A stretch of 64,000 nt of DNA from DASYAN01 sp963727755 (GCA_963727755.1 CAVSHN010000009.1:667695-731694); one strand, 5' to 3'; positions 34,824-44,020 are shown, counted from the stretch's first letter. Notes: generated from the sequence alone by a model not told the origin. Made by a program: numbers and translations.

Positions 34824-37040
34824 CTACTTGCTGATTTGCAATGTCATCAACTGCAACGCATTAGCACGCGGGTTAGCTATGACCGCATCAGGAGCAGATA
34901 CCACGTGCAAAGGCAATCGGGCATGTACATCCATTATTGTACTAGATGATTGTACCAGAGGTAAAAGGGCCAGGGATATATGAGCTAGTCCATTTGGGAC
35001 TTTTGTCCATTGGATGTCAATCTGTGAGCTGTCGATACGCACAATTTGGCCTGGCTGCCAACTACTAGAAGGACACCAGAACAAAGTGGGCACATCCCCA
35101 GTTAGCAGATACTCCCCTTGCCTCATCTGAACAAACAGCAACAAACGAAGTGGTGTGGCACTAGGCTTGGTAATTTGCCAATAGGTTGTTATTCTAGCAG
35201 TATTCTTGCTTCGGCTAAACGAATGGGGAGCACTGACATCATATCCTATCAGTCTCATATCTCCCCCACTAGGTGTTGAGAAATCCACTTTGAGAGGGTG
35301 GGTCACATCTTTCGGTTGCACATAAATGTTGGAGCAAAAGCCCTGCGGCCAGTTGAATAGGACCTGACTTGCATCAACTCCATTGCTGGGGGCCATAGGA
35401 GATAAAGGAGAGACCTCTGGCCCCGGTAAACCACGTTTGAGCAAGAGATAGCCATCTTGGGCAGAAGCAATGCCATATTTCCCACTACGTAAAAGCCTTT
35501 GTACCTCGTGTATATACTGAGAAGCATTATAAGGATAGGTAGCACTTGTCACATCTAAAAAGACATAATCAGCCAAATCATCAGCATAGGGAAAGAGGTA
35601 GATGTGTTCCCGTTCGCTGATATGAGGAACAAGCTTTGATTGTGCCGATACCGAAGCCGTAGGCGGAATCATCTCGATGAAATGCTGAGCTAATCTCAGA
35701 TGATCAGTTACCCCAGGCCAGCTAAAACCTTCAGAAAATGGCATCTGTCCATAGAAGCTGTAATCTGTATAAACAGTACTTGCCAATGTACCCCCCAACA
35801 ATCCTGCAAGCAAACCTATGTGCACAATGCGTCCAGGTAGCCAGGAGCAGAATGCTTGCTTGTCATGCCTACCATAGCGCTTGCTAAAATATAGACGCGA
35901 CCAAGCTAGAATAACCTGTATCAGCCAACCAATAATTACCAGGGCTTCAACTGTTGCGAAAATCAGTGCTGGTACAATCTCTGCATTATACTGAAAAATA
36001 CCGCTATACATCTGTGGATTAGAACTCAGCAAGTTGATTGCCATAGACGGAAAAGCCACGAAAAGGACCCATGGAGCCAGCAGTGGAAAATAGAGAGCAG
36101 GAGAGAAGAGCACATTCAGATATGCTAGATGCCCTGGCTCCCGGACGTATTGATTTAAGAACCCATGAGGATGAAGCAAACTATTTGTAATAAAAGCAGT
36201 TGGCTTCTCCAATTGAGGATAGCGCGAAACAAGCAGTGGATGCCCAGTAGGACTGAAGTGAGGCATGATCACTGCGTAGGCTAGTCCAAACCAAGTAACA
36301 CCTATAAGAAAAAGTGCGAGACCACTACGCCAACGCCACTGAAAGACTAGCGCCCACACACCAAACATAGCCACAACAAGTCCAATCTCCTCTTTGCAAG
36401 CCAGACATAATAGTGCAAAAATAAAGACTGCCACTGTACGACCCACATACATAAAATAGAGCATGAAAAGCAAAAATGAAGCAGTAAACGTAACTGCATG
36501 AAAATCAAACGTCAGAGCTTGCTGCTGTGCAGGATAGAGTAAATAAAGCACAGCAATGGCAACAGCAACTAGATTACTGCGTAACCTGAGACGAGCTAGC
36601 CAGAAAGCAGGATATGCTCCGCCTGCTACTACCAGAGTCTGCAAGATCAAAAGCACTTTGGGATCAGCCCAGATAAAATAAAGCAGTGAGATTGGGATCA
36701 GTAAGGGATCAACATGGATCGCAAAGCGTATGGTTCCAGCGGGTGAAACACAATTGGTATCAAAGACAATATTACAAATAGTCTGATGAAGCAGATGCCC
36801 GTGGATGGTATTCCAAAGAGCTTGATCCGTGATGCCAAGATCTTCGGCATTGGTCATGAAGGTATCATGGCGGACTAGCAACAGTGCAATAAAATAGGCA
36901 CAAAAAAGAATGACAGCCACCGTAACCAGACCTGTAGCAACCCAGAAGATAGGCGTAGGTGGCATTGGCTCAGGCTCTGGATAGAGGCAGAATCGGCGCT
37001 TCAACAACTCAAGGCGTTTCTTCCAGATCATACTAGTCAC
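34824..37040 (-). CDS. DUF2079 polytopic membrane protein
   Basis: This 738-aa protein has about a dozen membrane helices in residues 30-430, beginning FWVATGLVTVAVILFCAYFI, then DLGITDQALWNTIHGH (the DUF2079 N-terminal motif), QQQALTFDFHAVTF and LYPAQ, and a hydrophilic C-terminal domain of ~300 residues. DUF2079 proteins resemble GT-C type membrane glycosyltransferases, with an early acidic motif (AEDLGITDQ here) as candidate catalytic carboxylates. It lies in a same-strand run GT2 - flippase-like - DUF2079, consistent with moving and attaching a lipid-linked sugar at the cell surface. The precise substrate is unknown. Confidence 0.85.
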   Translation of the reverse strand: MTSMIWKKRLELLKRRFCLYPEPEPMPPTPIFWVATGLVTVAVILFCAYFIALLLVRHDTFMTNAEDLGITDQALWNTIHGHLLHQTICNIVFDTNCVSPAGTIRFAIHVDPLLIPISLLYFIWADPKVLLILQTLVVAGGAYPAFWLARLRLRSNLVAVAIAVLYLLYPAQQQALTFDFHAVTFTASFLLFMLYFMYVGRTVAVFIFALLCLACKEEIGLVVAMFGVWALVFQWRWRSGLALFLIGVTWFGLAYAVIMPHFSPTGHPLLVSRYPQLEKPTAFITNSLLHPHGFLNQYVREPGHLAYLNVLFSPALYFPLLAPWVLFVAFPSMAINLLSSNPQMYSGIFQYNAEIVPALIFATVEALVIIGWLIQVILAWSRLYFSKRYGRHDKQAFCSWLPGRIVHIGLLAGLLGGTLASTVYTDYSFYGQMPFSEGFSWPGVTDHLRLAQHFIEMIPPTASVSAQSKLVPHISEREHIYLFPYADDLADYVFLDVTSATYPYNASQYIHEVQRLLRSGKYGIASAQDGYLLLKRGLPGPEVSPLSPMAPSNGVDASQVLFNWPQGFCSNIYVQPKDVTHPLKVDFSTPSGGDMRLIGYDVSAPHSFSRSKNTARITTYWQITKPSATPLRLLLFVQMRQGEYLLTGDVPTLFWCPSSSWQPGQIVRIDSSQIDIQWTKVPNGLAHISLALLPLVQSSSTIMDVHARLPLHVVSAPDAVIANPRANALQLMTLQISK

Positions 37041-37060
37041 TCAGCCTGCCTCTTTCTAAT

Positions 37061-37840
37061 TCAAACAGAATGATTTGATACACATTCAACAATTTCTTCT
37101 TTACTTGCTTGACATTCAGCCTTAGAAGGGAATACGAACTCTTCCTGCTGTATCGCTCGCACTTGTCGCCCACCGCTCACATATGCAATACTCACGCAGA
37201 ATAATTCGGCGGCGGTAGAAACCAAACGAGAGAGGATAGCGATAATCGCTGCTATGCCAGCAGGTAAGAGAGGAAAAGCTACGGCGAAAATAGCTGTAAT
37301 TGCAGCTTCACGAAATCCTAGTCCGCTTGGTGTCACAAAGCTCATAAAACCAATATCCCAGGCAATTGCATAAATACCAATGCAAACTGGCAAAAGTGCA
37401 AGTGGCGTATCCGGCCAAATACTGCATAACAGAACAAATAAGGCACAGCCAGCAATTATCCAGCTCCCGCACCAAGCAAGAGTAATAAGCAAAATATCCC
37501 GATAGCGTAATGGCAACTTTACGGGATCACGTTTCAATAGACGTAACCCAGCTGTTAGCAAAGTATTGAGCACACGTGGATGCAAGCCTATCAATAGAGC
37601 GAGGATACTCCCTATGCCAAGAACAACAAGAACGGGGGTTCCTTGGGTAAGAGTACTGACAGCTGAGATATCGCTCCAGAACAAGAGACTCCCAGCAAAA
37701 ATAAGAGCACCAGCAGCAAGTTTCGTGACCAGTTCAATCGCTATACTTGCAAATGCCACGGAACGGGGTACATCATATTTACCTACCCAAAAGATGCGTG
37801 TGAGCACATGCCAGACATTTCCAGGGATATAGCGCACGAA
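37061..37840 (-). CDS. LPG-synthase/AglD-like integral membrane protein, C-terminal part
   Basis: From ~37840 the frame reads FVRYIPGNVWHVLTRIFWVG, the typical YxPG motif of the lysylphosphatidylglycerol synthase TM family (UPF0104/AglD-like), then five or six membrane helices (ELVTKLAAGALIFAGSLLFW, TPSGLGFREAAITAIFAV). The G-x-R-E motif near the end is also family-typical. The open frame extends to 37927, but that stretch shadows the N-terminal ORF. Its start lies in the frame at 37779-38138; a one-base surplus near 37838 separates them. These proteins are thought to move or modify lipid carriers, and the neighbouring GT2 fits this. Confidence 0.75.
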   Translation of the reverse strand, partial: FVRYIPGNVWHVLTRIFWVGKYDVPRSVAFASIAIELVTKLAAGALIFAGSLLFWSDISAVSTLTQGTPVLVVLGIGSILALLIGLHPRVLNTLLTAGLRLLKRDPVKLPLRYRDILLITLAWCGSWIIAGCALFVLLCSIWPDTPLALLPVCIGIYAIAWDIGFMSFVTPSGLGFREAAITAIFAVAFPLLPAGIAAIIAILSRLVSTAAELFCVSIAYVSGGRQVRAIQQEEFVFPSKAECQASKEEIVECVSNHSV

Positions 37841-38138
37841 ACTCGGAAGCCAGATAGATACGCAGGCATGGTCGCAGGTCCAACAGAAAACCGAGGCGAG
37901 CCAGCACCCCACGCCAGATAAGACCATAAGATAACTCCTGTAATAGAAAGCCCAGGAATGCCAGTGCTAGCAGCCAAACATTTAACTGAAACCGATAAGT
38001 CATTAAGTCATGCCATTCTTGGTTCCAGTTTTTGCCTACAAAGAAAACGATTGCCACAAAAATGGCAATAGGCAAACCAATTTGCAGTACAAGCTTTCTT
38101 GCATGCTTGCCAAATCCCATCCACTGCTTTTTTTGCAT
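37779..38138 (-). CDS. LPG-synthase/AglD-like membrane protein, N-terminal part (frameshifted)
   Basis: This 119-aa frame starts at ATG 38138, overlapping the GT2 stop by one base (TAATG), so it is translationally coupled. It gives two membrane helices (LVLQIGLPIAIFVAIVFFVG and VWLLALAFLGFLLQELSYGL) followed by RGVLARLGFLLDLRPCLRIY. After LASEF the sequence RALYPWKCLA makes no family sense, while the +1 frame continues VRYIPGNVWHV. The intact protein would be ~345 residues, normal for the family. Either a real mutation or an assembly error separates the halves. Confidence 0.75.
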   Translation of the reverse strand: MQKKQWMGFGKHARKLVLQIGLPIAIFVAIVFFVGKNWNQEWHDLMTYRFQLNVWLLALAFLGFLLQELSYGLIWRGVLARLGFLLDLRPCLRIYLASEFRALYPWKCLACAHTHLLGR

Positions 38139-39148
38139 TAATCCAATTCCTGCCTAATATTGTACTCTTCTCCACGCTGAAATGCATAGTGACGAATCAT
38201 CTCACTTTGCAGGCCCGTCATGAAAAATTGTAGTCCAAAGATCATCAGCAGAATACCAACAAAAAGCATTGGATGCACATGGATAGGCTGATGCTCAATG
38301 AAATAGCTGCTAAAAACAACCCAAAGATCTACCAGGAAACCTGCTAGCATTGTCCAGAACCCAAGCGGACCAAACAGCCGCAGTGGGGTACGCAGGAAAG
38401 TCGTCAAAAACAGAATGTTGAGTAGATCTATCAACCCACGAGCAAAACGACGTGCTCCAAACTTCGAAACGCCAAACTGGCGTGGATTATGATGAACTTT
38501 AATTTCCGTGACGCGAAAACCTCGTGCTTCTGCAATCACAGGAATAAAGCGGTGAAAATCTCCGTAAAGCTTTAAATGGGGATCTTCAATAATTTCACGA
38601 CGATAAGCTTTAAAACCATTGTTAATATCATGCAAATGCACTCCCGTCATTCTGCTCACTAACCAGTTAAAAATACGTGAAGGAAAGGTTTTTGAAAATG
38701 GATCTAGTCGTGGGAACTTCCAACCTGAAACCAGATCATACCCTTCATCCAGCTTCGTAATAAACCTGGGAATCTCCTGCGGATCATCCTGAAGATCGCC
38801 GTCCATAGTAAAGATAATAGAGCCCTGACAACGACTAAAACCAGCCACAAGTGCCGCTGTCTTGCCAAAATTTCTGCGGAAGCGGATCACTCGCACCACC
38901 CCTGGATACTCATCATGTAATTTTTTCAACTCATTGAAAGTGCCGTCAGTGCTGCCATCATCTATAAAAATGATTTCATAGCATTGCCCTATCTGATCAA
39001 GCTGTGCAGATAATCTTTCGAACAGCATCCGCACACTCTGCATTTCATCCATCATAGGAACAACAAAAGAAAACACAACCTCCTGGGGTAAAGAGGCAGA
39101 AGCTAATAAGCTAGATGATACCGGACGAACTAATTCTGTTTCTTGCAT
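38138..39148 (-). CDS. Family 2 glycosyltransferase (DPM/GtrB-like)
   Basis: This 336-aa protein has a GT-A domain (residues ~25-240): FSFVVPMMDE, EIIFIDDGSTDGT, RFRRNFGKTAALVAGF and the DxD-type metal motif TMDGDLQDDP, then QFGVSKFGARRF. Two C-terminal membrane helices (LGFWTMLAGFLVDLWVVFSS and MLFVGILLMIFGLQFFMTG) anchor it. This is the polyprenyl-phosphate glycosyltransferase layout of GtrB/ArnC/DPM1, making undecaprenyl-phosphate sugars on the inner leaflet. It is first in an operon with a flippase-like protein and DUF2079, which would use the product. Start ATG 39148. Confidence 0.92.
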   Translation of the reverse strand: MQETELVRPVSSSLLASASLPQEVVFSFVVPMMDEMQSVRMLFERLSAQLDQIGQCYEIIFIDDGSTDGTFNELKKLHDEYPGVVRVIRFRRNFGKTAALVAGFSRCQGSIIFTMDGDLQDDPQEIPRFITKLDEGYDLVSGWKFPRLDPFSKTFPSRIFNWLVSRMTGVHLHDINNGFKAYRREIIEDPHLKLYGDFHRFIPVIAEARGFRVTEIKVHHNPRQFGVSKFGARRFARGLIDLLNILFLTTFLRTPLRLFGPLGFWTMLAGFLVDLWVVFSSYFIEHQPIHVHPMLFVGILLMIFGLQFFMTGLQSEMIRHYAFQRGEEYNIRQELD

Positions 39149-39459
39149 GCCTTAAATTCTCCACTCACTAAAGAAGCGACAAGGATTCCCCCCATTCATG
39201 AAGATGATGGGGTACATCGCAATCTAGCGAAAGAAATTGCCGCTTTTGGCTACTTCTGGCTACTCCCTTGGAGCCTCCTCTTGCAAGAATAATGGTGGCC
39301 TCAATAGAATTTGAAAGAAAGAGGGACCTAGCACGGAGCTATAGCTCTTCTTTACTAAAACGGACCAACTATGACAAGAGATACAACTATAGGCCTTTAT
39401 TACTAGGTGATTGTCACCGTTGCCGAAAGCTGAAAAGCTGAAAAGCTGAAAAGAACCTA
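39149..39459. other. Intergenic region upstream of tmRNA
   Basis: This gap lies between divergent GT2 and tmRNA genes. It contains three tandem copies of a 9-mer (gctgaaaa-type, 39428-39453) directly before the tmRNA promoter. No ORF with a plausible start and codon pattern was seen. Confidence 0.5.
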
Positions 39460-39488
39460 TTGTAATTTGTCAAAGTATATGCTATAAT
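39460..39488 (+). promoter_or_regulatory. tmRNA promoter
   Basis: TTGTAA (39460-39465), 17-bp spacer, perfect TATAAT (39483-39488), with TG one base before the -10. Transcription would start near 39495, leaving a ~48-nt 5' leader for RNase P to remove from the mature end at 39543. Confidence 0.75.
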
Positions 39489-39542
39489 GCAGAGTGCATC
39501 GGGGAAAAGGAAATTTACACCTACTTTGATGCTTCTTCACCT

Positions 39543-39980
39543 GGGGATGTCAGGCTTCGACAGGTGATTAGGTTGAAGAATTGCAGGTCGAGGTGTCGGT
39601 ACGCACTCTCGTTAAACAACCGACGAAACATTAGCTGCCAAAGAAGTAGCACCGAAAGTCGTCGATTTCAGCGCTTTCCGCGCTCACAAAGCGCAGAAGC
39701 CTGCATTTTCGCCGGTTTCAGCTCTCGCTTTCGCTGCCTAAGAAGTAGCGACGAGACGTCCGCCCAGCCTTTGCCCGTGGGGTTGGTTCCGGGCGACATA
39801 CACGTGGGATGCGATAACGTAGACCGCCTTCTAAGCGTTATCTAAGACCAGAAGGCCCGCGCTTCCGATATCCTGTCGATGGGAGATCAAAGCGTCCAAT
39901 AAAAACGTCGACTAAGCCTGTAGTACATTCTTTGATAGGGTTGCTTGGACGGGGAGTTCAACTCTCCCCCATCTCCACCA
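39543..39980 (+). ncRNA. ssrA: tmRNA (SsrA), one-piece
   Basis: The 5' end GGGGATGTCAGGCTTCGACAG pairs with the 3' end CATCTCC followed by encoded ACCA (39977-39980), forming the tRNA-like acceptor stem, and the T-arm GGGGAGTTCAACTCTCCCC stands at 39951-39969. About 438 nt. The tag frame appears to resume at GCC 39637, after TTAGCT, and runs 34 codons to TAA 39739-39741, ending ALAFAA, a typical protease signal. It reads AKEVAPKVVDFSAFRAHKAQ then KPAFSPVSALAFAA, far longer than the usual 8-15 residues. tmRNA with SmpB (13621) frees ribosomes stalled on broken messages and tags the nascent chain for proteolysis. A promoter and a terminator frame the gene. Confidence 0.95.
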
Positions 39981-39986
39981 ATTATT

Positions 39987-40028
39987 AGGCTAGAAGCAAA
40001 GGCGCAAACCAGCTTCTAGCCTTTGTTT
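39987..40028 (+). terminator. Intrinsic terminator of tmRNA
   Basis: A perfect 11-bp stem (aggctagaagc 39987-39997 / gcttctagcct 40012-40022) is followed by ttgttta, 6 bp after the tmRNA 3' end. This is a classical intrinsic terminator. Confidence 0.85.
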
Positions 40029-40110
40029 ATGCTCTTGACTCTTCTCCTCTACCTTGAAGCTTTTTGAGGACCAGAGGATTGTTGGTCCTGAGTGCTTTGA
40101 GAAGTGACAT

Positions 40111-40290
40111 CTCCCCACGACTAAAGTCGGGGGCATCCCATCCTCACGAATGGGCTTTCCTGCTTCGTCGGGGGTTGCCAGCCTGAGCTTTTGCCCAAGC
40201 GGGTCCTACACTCCCTCCACAGGCCTTACTTCCCCTGAGCCCCAGGGTAGGAGCGGCCTTGGCTTTCGTCCGCTACATGATTATTGTAAC
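40111..40290 (-). mobile_element. Solo IS200/IS605-type end
   Basis: The hairpin ccccacgactaaagtcgggg, the following catcccatcctcacgaatggg hairpin and a pair of G/C-rich stems up to 40290 look like the 3' end (guide-RNA scaffold region) of a TnpB-type IS605 element read on the minus strand. No tnpA or tnpB remains. This region supplies most of a misleading ORF at 40150-40551. Function, if any, would be a leftover small RNA. Confidence 0.5.
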
Positions 40291-40439
40291 AGATGTGCTA
40301 AAATGGGGGAAAGACAGATAGGCAAAAGGTACCCCGGTGCCCAAGCCCATCCATTAAAAGGACTCGCCATTCATCCCCATATCTCAAGAAAGGGGTTTTC
40401 TGGCGCGGGGTGGGATCAATACAGAAAGGGAAATAGTCA

Positions 40440-41156
40440 ATGGATAGCCGTTTCTTCAATAAAGCATACTCATCTGATAATCCTAGTTCCTCACAGTCAG
40501 CTCGACGGGAAGGAACCAAGCTTAAAACAGTGGAGGCCAAGAAGTCTCTAGATCTTCTAAGCATGCAGAGCAAAAGAGCTGTTGAGCAGAGAGCTGATAG
40601 GACATCTTTAAAAAAGCTGGAGGACCAACAGAGAATAAAAGCGTTCAATGAGACTTTCGAAACGACTATCAAAAAGGACCCAAAAGGTGTATTTGAGGTA
40701 CGCTCCTATGATGAGAAGGGAGGAGGATACTTCTTAAATGAGATAGAGGTGGAAAAGGGACGTATCATAGGAAATGCCAATTACAAATATGATACAAAGG
40801 GTTGGTATCTCTCAGATGTTATCTATAATCAGTTGCAATTAGCTCTGAAAGAAGCTGGAAAGGATATCCCACAATTTAATCTTAAAAGTTGGTATGATAA
40901 ACAAATCGGCAATGAAGAGACGAAAGCTGTAGCAGAAAGTTGCTTTGCGAAGGTATCTTCTCAGAAGATACTTGCGATGGATGAAACAGATAAACTGACA
41001 TTTGAAAAGGGTAGTGACGAATTTAATGAGCTTATGAAAACTGCTACAGCAAAATCTAAATTTTATCTCTTAAAAGATAATTTTCCTGGAAAGCAGGTTA
41101 TGCGTATAACAGTGTATATAGATAATGAAATCGATATTGACTATCAAATCGAGTAG
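40440..41156 (+). CDS. Hypothetical protein (238 aa)
   Basis: Start ATG 40440 follows gaaagggaaa closely. The first ~90 residues are highly charged and helical (KKSLDLLSMQSKRAVEQRAD, SLKKLEDQQRIKAFNETFE). The rest is a compact alpha/beta domain (GVFEVRSYDEKGGGYFLNEI, NYKYDTKGWYLSDVIYNQLQ, KQVMRITVYIDNEIDI). The AT-rich codon choice (many AAA, GAT, ATA) differs from the flanking metabolic genes, and the gene stands between a transposon end and a low-complexity lipoprotein, so it may be an accessory import. No family recognised. Confidence 0.6.
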   Translation: MDSRFFNKAYSSDNPSSSQSARREGTKLKTVEAKKSLDLLSMQSKRAVEQRADRTSLKKLEDQQRIKAFNETFETTIKKDPKGVFEVRSYDEKGGGYFLNEIEVEKGRIIGNANYKYDTKGWYLSDVIYNQLQLALKEAGKDIPQFNLKSWYDKQIGNEETKAVAESCFAKVSSQKILAMDETDKLTFEKGSDEFNELMKTATAKSKFYLLKDNFPGKQVMRITVYIDNEIDIDYQIE

Positions 41157-41546
41157 TAACTACATTTCTTAGTACAGCTAGAACATCGGTCAAGTAATCG
41201 AAAATGGACTGATAAGCTCTGGTAATTTCAAGCTCAATCTGTGAGTACACCTACAGAGAACATTCTGTACCTAGCAATGGGGTTTAACTCATTGACGAGG
41301 ACTATTATCGCTGGAGGACTTGGAGCAGACGCGTAACCGATTGCAGGCAACAGAAGAGAGATGTGCCCCCAGCAGCGTAATTTCCCTGTCCAAATTTCTG
41401 AGTCCGTTATACCTGTGAGTTTTAAACACTTTCCAACGTATTTATTACAGGACCTGGAATGCTTTGTGATGGGGACATTTCCACAATTCCAATAGCTATT
41501 CCAAGATTTTTAACGAACTTTTAGCGCATTTAAGGAGTTTACCATT
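41157..41546. other. Gene-free stretch
   Basis: I see no convincing ORF, repeat or RNA structure in these 390 bp apart from an AAGGAG ribosome-binding site at its end (41531-41536) that belongs to the next gene. Confidence 0.4.
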
Positions 41547-41867
41547 ATGGCACAAAAACGATGGTCTCGTATTTTTGCTCTCGCATTGGCTCTTACTTTA
41601 GTCCTATTTGTGCTCGTTGCCTGTGGTGGCACAACGACAAGCACAACTTCTTCTACTCCAACAGCAACAAAAACAATGCAAGCAACTTCCATTAGTAAAG
41701 CAGCTACTCCTACTAGTACAAGCAAATCAGCTACTCCTACTAGCACCAGCAAAGCAGCTACTCCTACTAGCACCAGCAAATCAGCTACTCCTACTAGTAA
41801 AGCAGCTACTCCTAATAGCACCAGCAAAGCGGTTACTCCTACTCCTACTAACGCAAGCAAAGCATAG
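41547..41867 (+). CDS. Small lipoprotein with tandem Ser/Thr/Pro repeats
   Basis: This 106-aa ORF starts at ATG 41547 after AAGGAG. It has a basic start (MAQKRW), a hydrophobic helix and a lipobox LFVLVACGG, so it is exported and lipid-anchored. The mature part consists almost only of 8-residue repeats (ATPTSTSK / AATPTSTSKS variants), coded by ~24-bp tandem DNA repeats 41695-41840. There is no folded domain. It could be a stalk or a gene truncated in its repeat; the stop comes right after the repeats (TPTNASKA). No function proposed. Confidence 0.65.
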   Translation: MAQKRWSRIFALALALTLVLFVLVACGGTTTSTTSSTPTATKTMQATSISKAATPTSTSKSATPTSTSKAATPTSTSKSATPTSKAATPNSTSKAVTPTPTNASKA

Positions 41868-42195
41868 GATACCTTGCCATATGCTCTGCTCTCTTTTAAA
41901 GAAGTTTGCAGAGCAAATCGGCTTGCCGCTTGATTTTTCTCTTGAAGCCCGCCGCGAACTATCAGGAGTTCCACCCCTGTAAGTGAGGACGGGCGTCTCG
42001 TTGCAGTCGTTCCTTCTTCTCATATTTCTGATCGATCTGTGTTGCTTTTCTCCTCAGTCATGAACTTGGCTGCGATCATTCCATGGTATAATTTAGATGG
42101 AGACTTTGAGACGAGAGATATGCCAATGTTTCGACCATTGGCAGTGAGACTACTTTAGCTTCGAATGGTCCAAATGAAAGCAGGTGAGATCCGTT
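41868..42195. other. Intergenic region with promoter
   Basis: This stretch holds a -10 element with TGG extension (TATAAT at 42087-42092) about 105 bp before the F420-type oxidoreductase start. A 33-codon open stretch at 41882-41983 has no supporting features. Nothing else was recognised. Confidence 0.4.
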
Positions 42196-42738
42196 ATGCC
42201 TTCACTCAAAAACTGCCAGCAACAGTCAAGCCGTCAAATTCATTGGCCTAGCACACTTCTTGCAACCCTTATTGCTGCCCTGATCACCATCATCATTTTG
42301 ATCAGAGGAAAGTACATCCGCTATAACCAGCGCGAGATCAACAAGCGCTATGTGAATCCACTAATGCTCAAACTCGCAGGGCATCGTTATAATCCACAGG
42401 GCATCGTCTACCATAAAGGACGCAAATCAGGCCGCTCATACACAACACCTGTTACGATACTGCCAGTCACCAACGGTTTCATTATTCCACTTTCCTATGG
42501 CGCAGATGTCGATTGGTGCCGCAACATTCTTGCCGCCGAGCAGTGTACCATTCAGTGGCATGGAAATATCTACACGGTCATTGAACCCACCGTAAAAAAT
42601 GCAGAAGATGTAATAGATGAATTGCCACCAATGCGCCAGAAGATATTCCGCATGATTGGTGTGAAAAGTGTTCTAAAGGTACGCATTGCTACTGTCTCTC
42701 CTGCAAGAGTAACAGGAGATGCAATAATCAATGCGTAG
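42196..42738 (+). CDS. Deazaflavin (F420)-dependent nitroreductase family protein
   Basis: The chosen start is ATG 42196 with AGGTGA ~8 nt upstream; ~180 residues. An N-terminal membrane helix (LLATLIAALITIIILI) is followed by the Ddn/DUF385 beta-barrel: NPLMLKLAGHRYNPQGIVYH, then KGRKSGRSYTTPVTILP (the GRKSG..R.TPV signature) and DWCRNILAAEQCTIQWHG. Family members bind F420, or sometimes heme or other cofactors, and reduce varied substrates near the membrane. The last 8 bp overlap the BNR-protein start. F420 genes are not in this window, so cofactor use is inferred from the motif alone. Confidence 0.87.
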   Translation: MPSLKNCQQQSSRQIHWPSTLLATLIAALITIIILIRGKYIRYNQREINKRYVNPLMLKLAGHRYNPQGIVYHKGRKSGRSYTTPVTILPVTNGFIIPLSYGADVDWCRNILAAEQCTIQWHGNIYTVIEPTVKNAEDVIDELPPMRQKIFRMIGVKSVLKVRIATVSPARVTGDAIINA

Positions 42739-43891
42739 CACATTACTCCTTGTATCCTCTCATATCGCTCTGGTATGCTTATTGACGGCATGCGTCAATT
42801 CTCATTCCGCAGTCCCAACACAGGGAGCATCCAGCAGCCAAACAGCCACAGTACAGCCAAGCAATCCTGCGCTAACGCAGCCAGTATCGACAAACACGAC
42901 ATTGTTGACGCAGATCCCTCCACTTCAGGCAATCCGCATGGTAGATGCAAATAATGGCTGGTCACTTACCACCAAGCATGCTATATTGAAGACAAGCGAT
43001 GGAGGGAACCATTGGCAGGATGTCACGCCTAAAGCTCAGACACCTAGCTTGAACGTCCAAGGCAAGTTTTTAACGGCGCAGACCGCTTGGGTCGCATGGC
43101 AATCAGCGCAAGGGTATGAGGGACAAAATCAGTCAATCACTATTCTCCATACGAGCAATGGTGGAACAAACTGGCAGGTCACAACCATCAACAATGCCGC
43201 TGGATCGCTGGCGGACCCGCCACGCTTTATCAATACGCAAGAGGGCTGGATAGTGACCTTCCAGGCTGAGGGCATGATGCATGCTCTCATAAACACATAT
43301 CAGACTACAGATGGTGGACAGACCTGGACAAATATCTCGGGACCAGTACAGACAACCGAAGTAACCAACAATACAGGTATTTCATTCTCAAATGCGCAGC
43401 TTGGTTGGGCCGGACTAGAACGGCCAGGACCACCAGTGATAGAGAAAACAGAGGATGGTGGACATAGCTGGCAAGCACAATCGTTGCCAGCTCCAGCCTC
43501 AGAGATGGCACAAACAACGGCTGCTGTTCTGATTGGGGCCAATGGATTATTGCCGATTCACATTCCAGATAGTGCCAATCCACAGGCTAGGCTTGAAATA
43601 TACATGACTCATGACACTGGAGCTACTTGGACTGCTGGTGCGTTAGCTAATTTTGATAGTAATGATGTGTATGCGCTGGATACGCAACATGTATGGGCAG
43701 AAGAAACAAAGAGTAATGCTTTGCATTTTTCGAGCGATGGGGGAAAGACCTGGGTCCAACTCGTGCAGACACCAGATCATTTTGATGCCTTGAGTTTTGT
43801 GGATACAAATAACGGCTGGGCTATTGACGATGCTGGTCGCCTCTATCAAACGACAAATGGCGGAACAAATTGGCAGTTACAGTCCACATAG
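42731..43891 (+). CDS. Lipoprotein with BNR/Ycf48-like beta-propeller repeats
   Basis: This 386-aa ORF starts at ATG 42731, inside the previous gene's last codons. The signal peptide ends in a lipobox (VCLLTACVN), followed by a Ser/Thr/Gln linker (~25-60). Repeats then follow of the BNR/sialidase Asp-box type: SDGGNHWQDV, SNGGTNWQVT, TDGGQTWTNI, EDGGHSWQAQ, HDTGATWTAG, SDGGKTWVQL, TNGGTNWQLQ, each with NGW or LGW turns between. This is the Ycf48-like/WD40-like propeller of secreted binding proteins. It is intact. The ligand is unknown. Confidence 0.88.
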   Translation: MRSTLLLVSSHIALVCLLTACVNSHSAVPTQGASSSQTATVQPSNPALTQPVSTNTTLLTQIPPLQAIRMVDANNGWSLTTKHAILKTSDGGNHWQDVTPKAQTPSLNVQGKFLTAQTAWVAWQSAQGYEGQNQSITILHTSNGGTNWQVTTINNAAGSLADPPRFINTQEGWIVTFQAEGMMHALINTYQTTDGGQTWTNISGPVQTTEVTNNTGISFSNAQLGWAGLERPGPPVIEKTEDGGHSWQAQSLPAPASEMAQTTAAVLIGANGLLPIHIPDSANPQARLEIYMTHDTGATWTAGALANFDSNDVYALDTQHVWAEETKSNALHFSSDGGKTWVQLVQTPDHFDALSFVDTNNGWAIDDAGRLYQTTNGGTNWQLQST

Positions 43892-44020
43892 GCAGACGGG
43901 CAAGCTAGCCTATTGGTCAGACTGGGTCTGTGTTTGGTCTTAGGCGATGCGTACGGTTTGCAACGATGGGGAGAGCTAACCAGTCCTCCCCTTTTCCATA
44001 TCAAATCCTCACACATGCAA

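Noticed and set aside
40150..40551. 133-aa ORF between tmRNA and the 238-aa hypothetical
   Set aside because: Most of it reads a transposon-end hairpin region, and its end overlaps a better gene with a ribosome-binding site.
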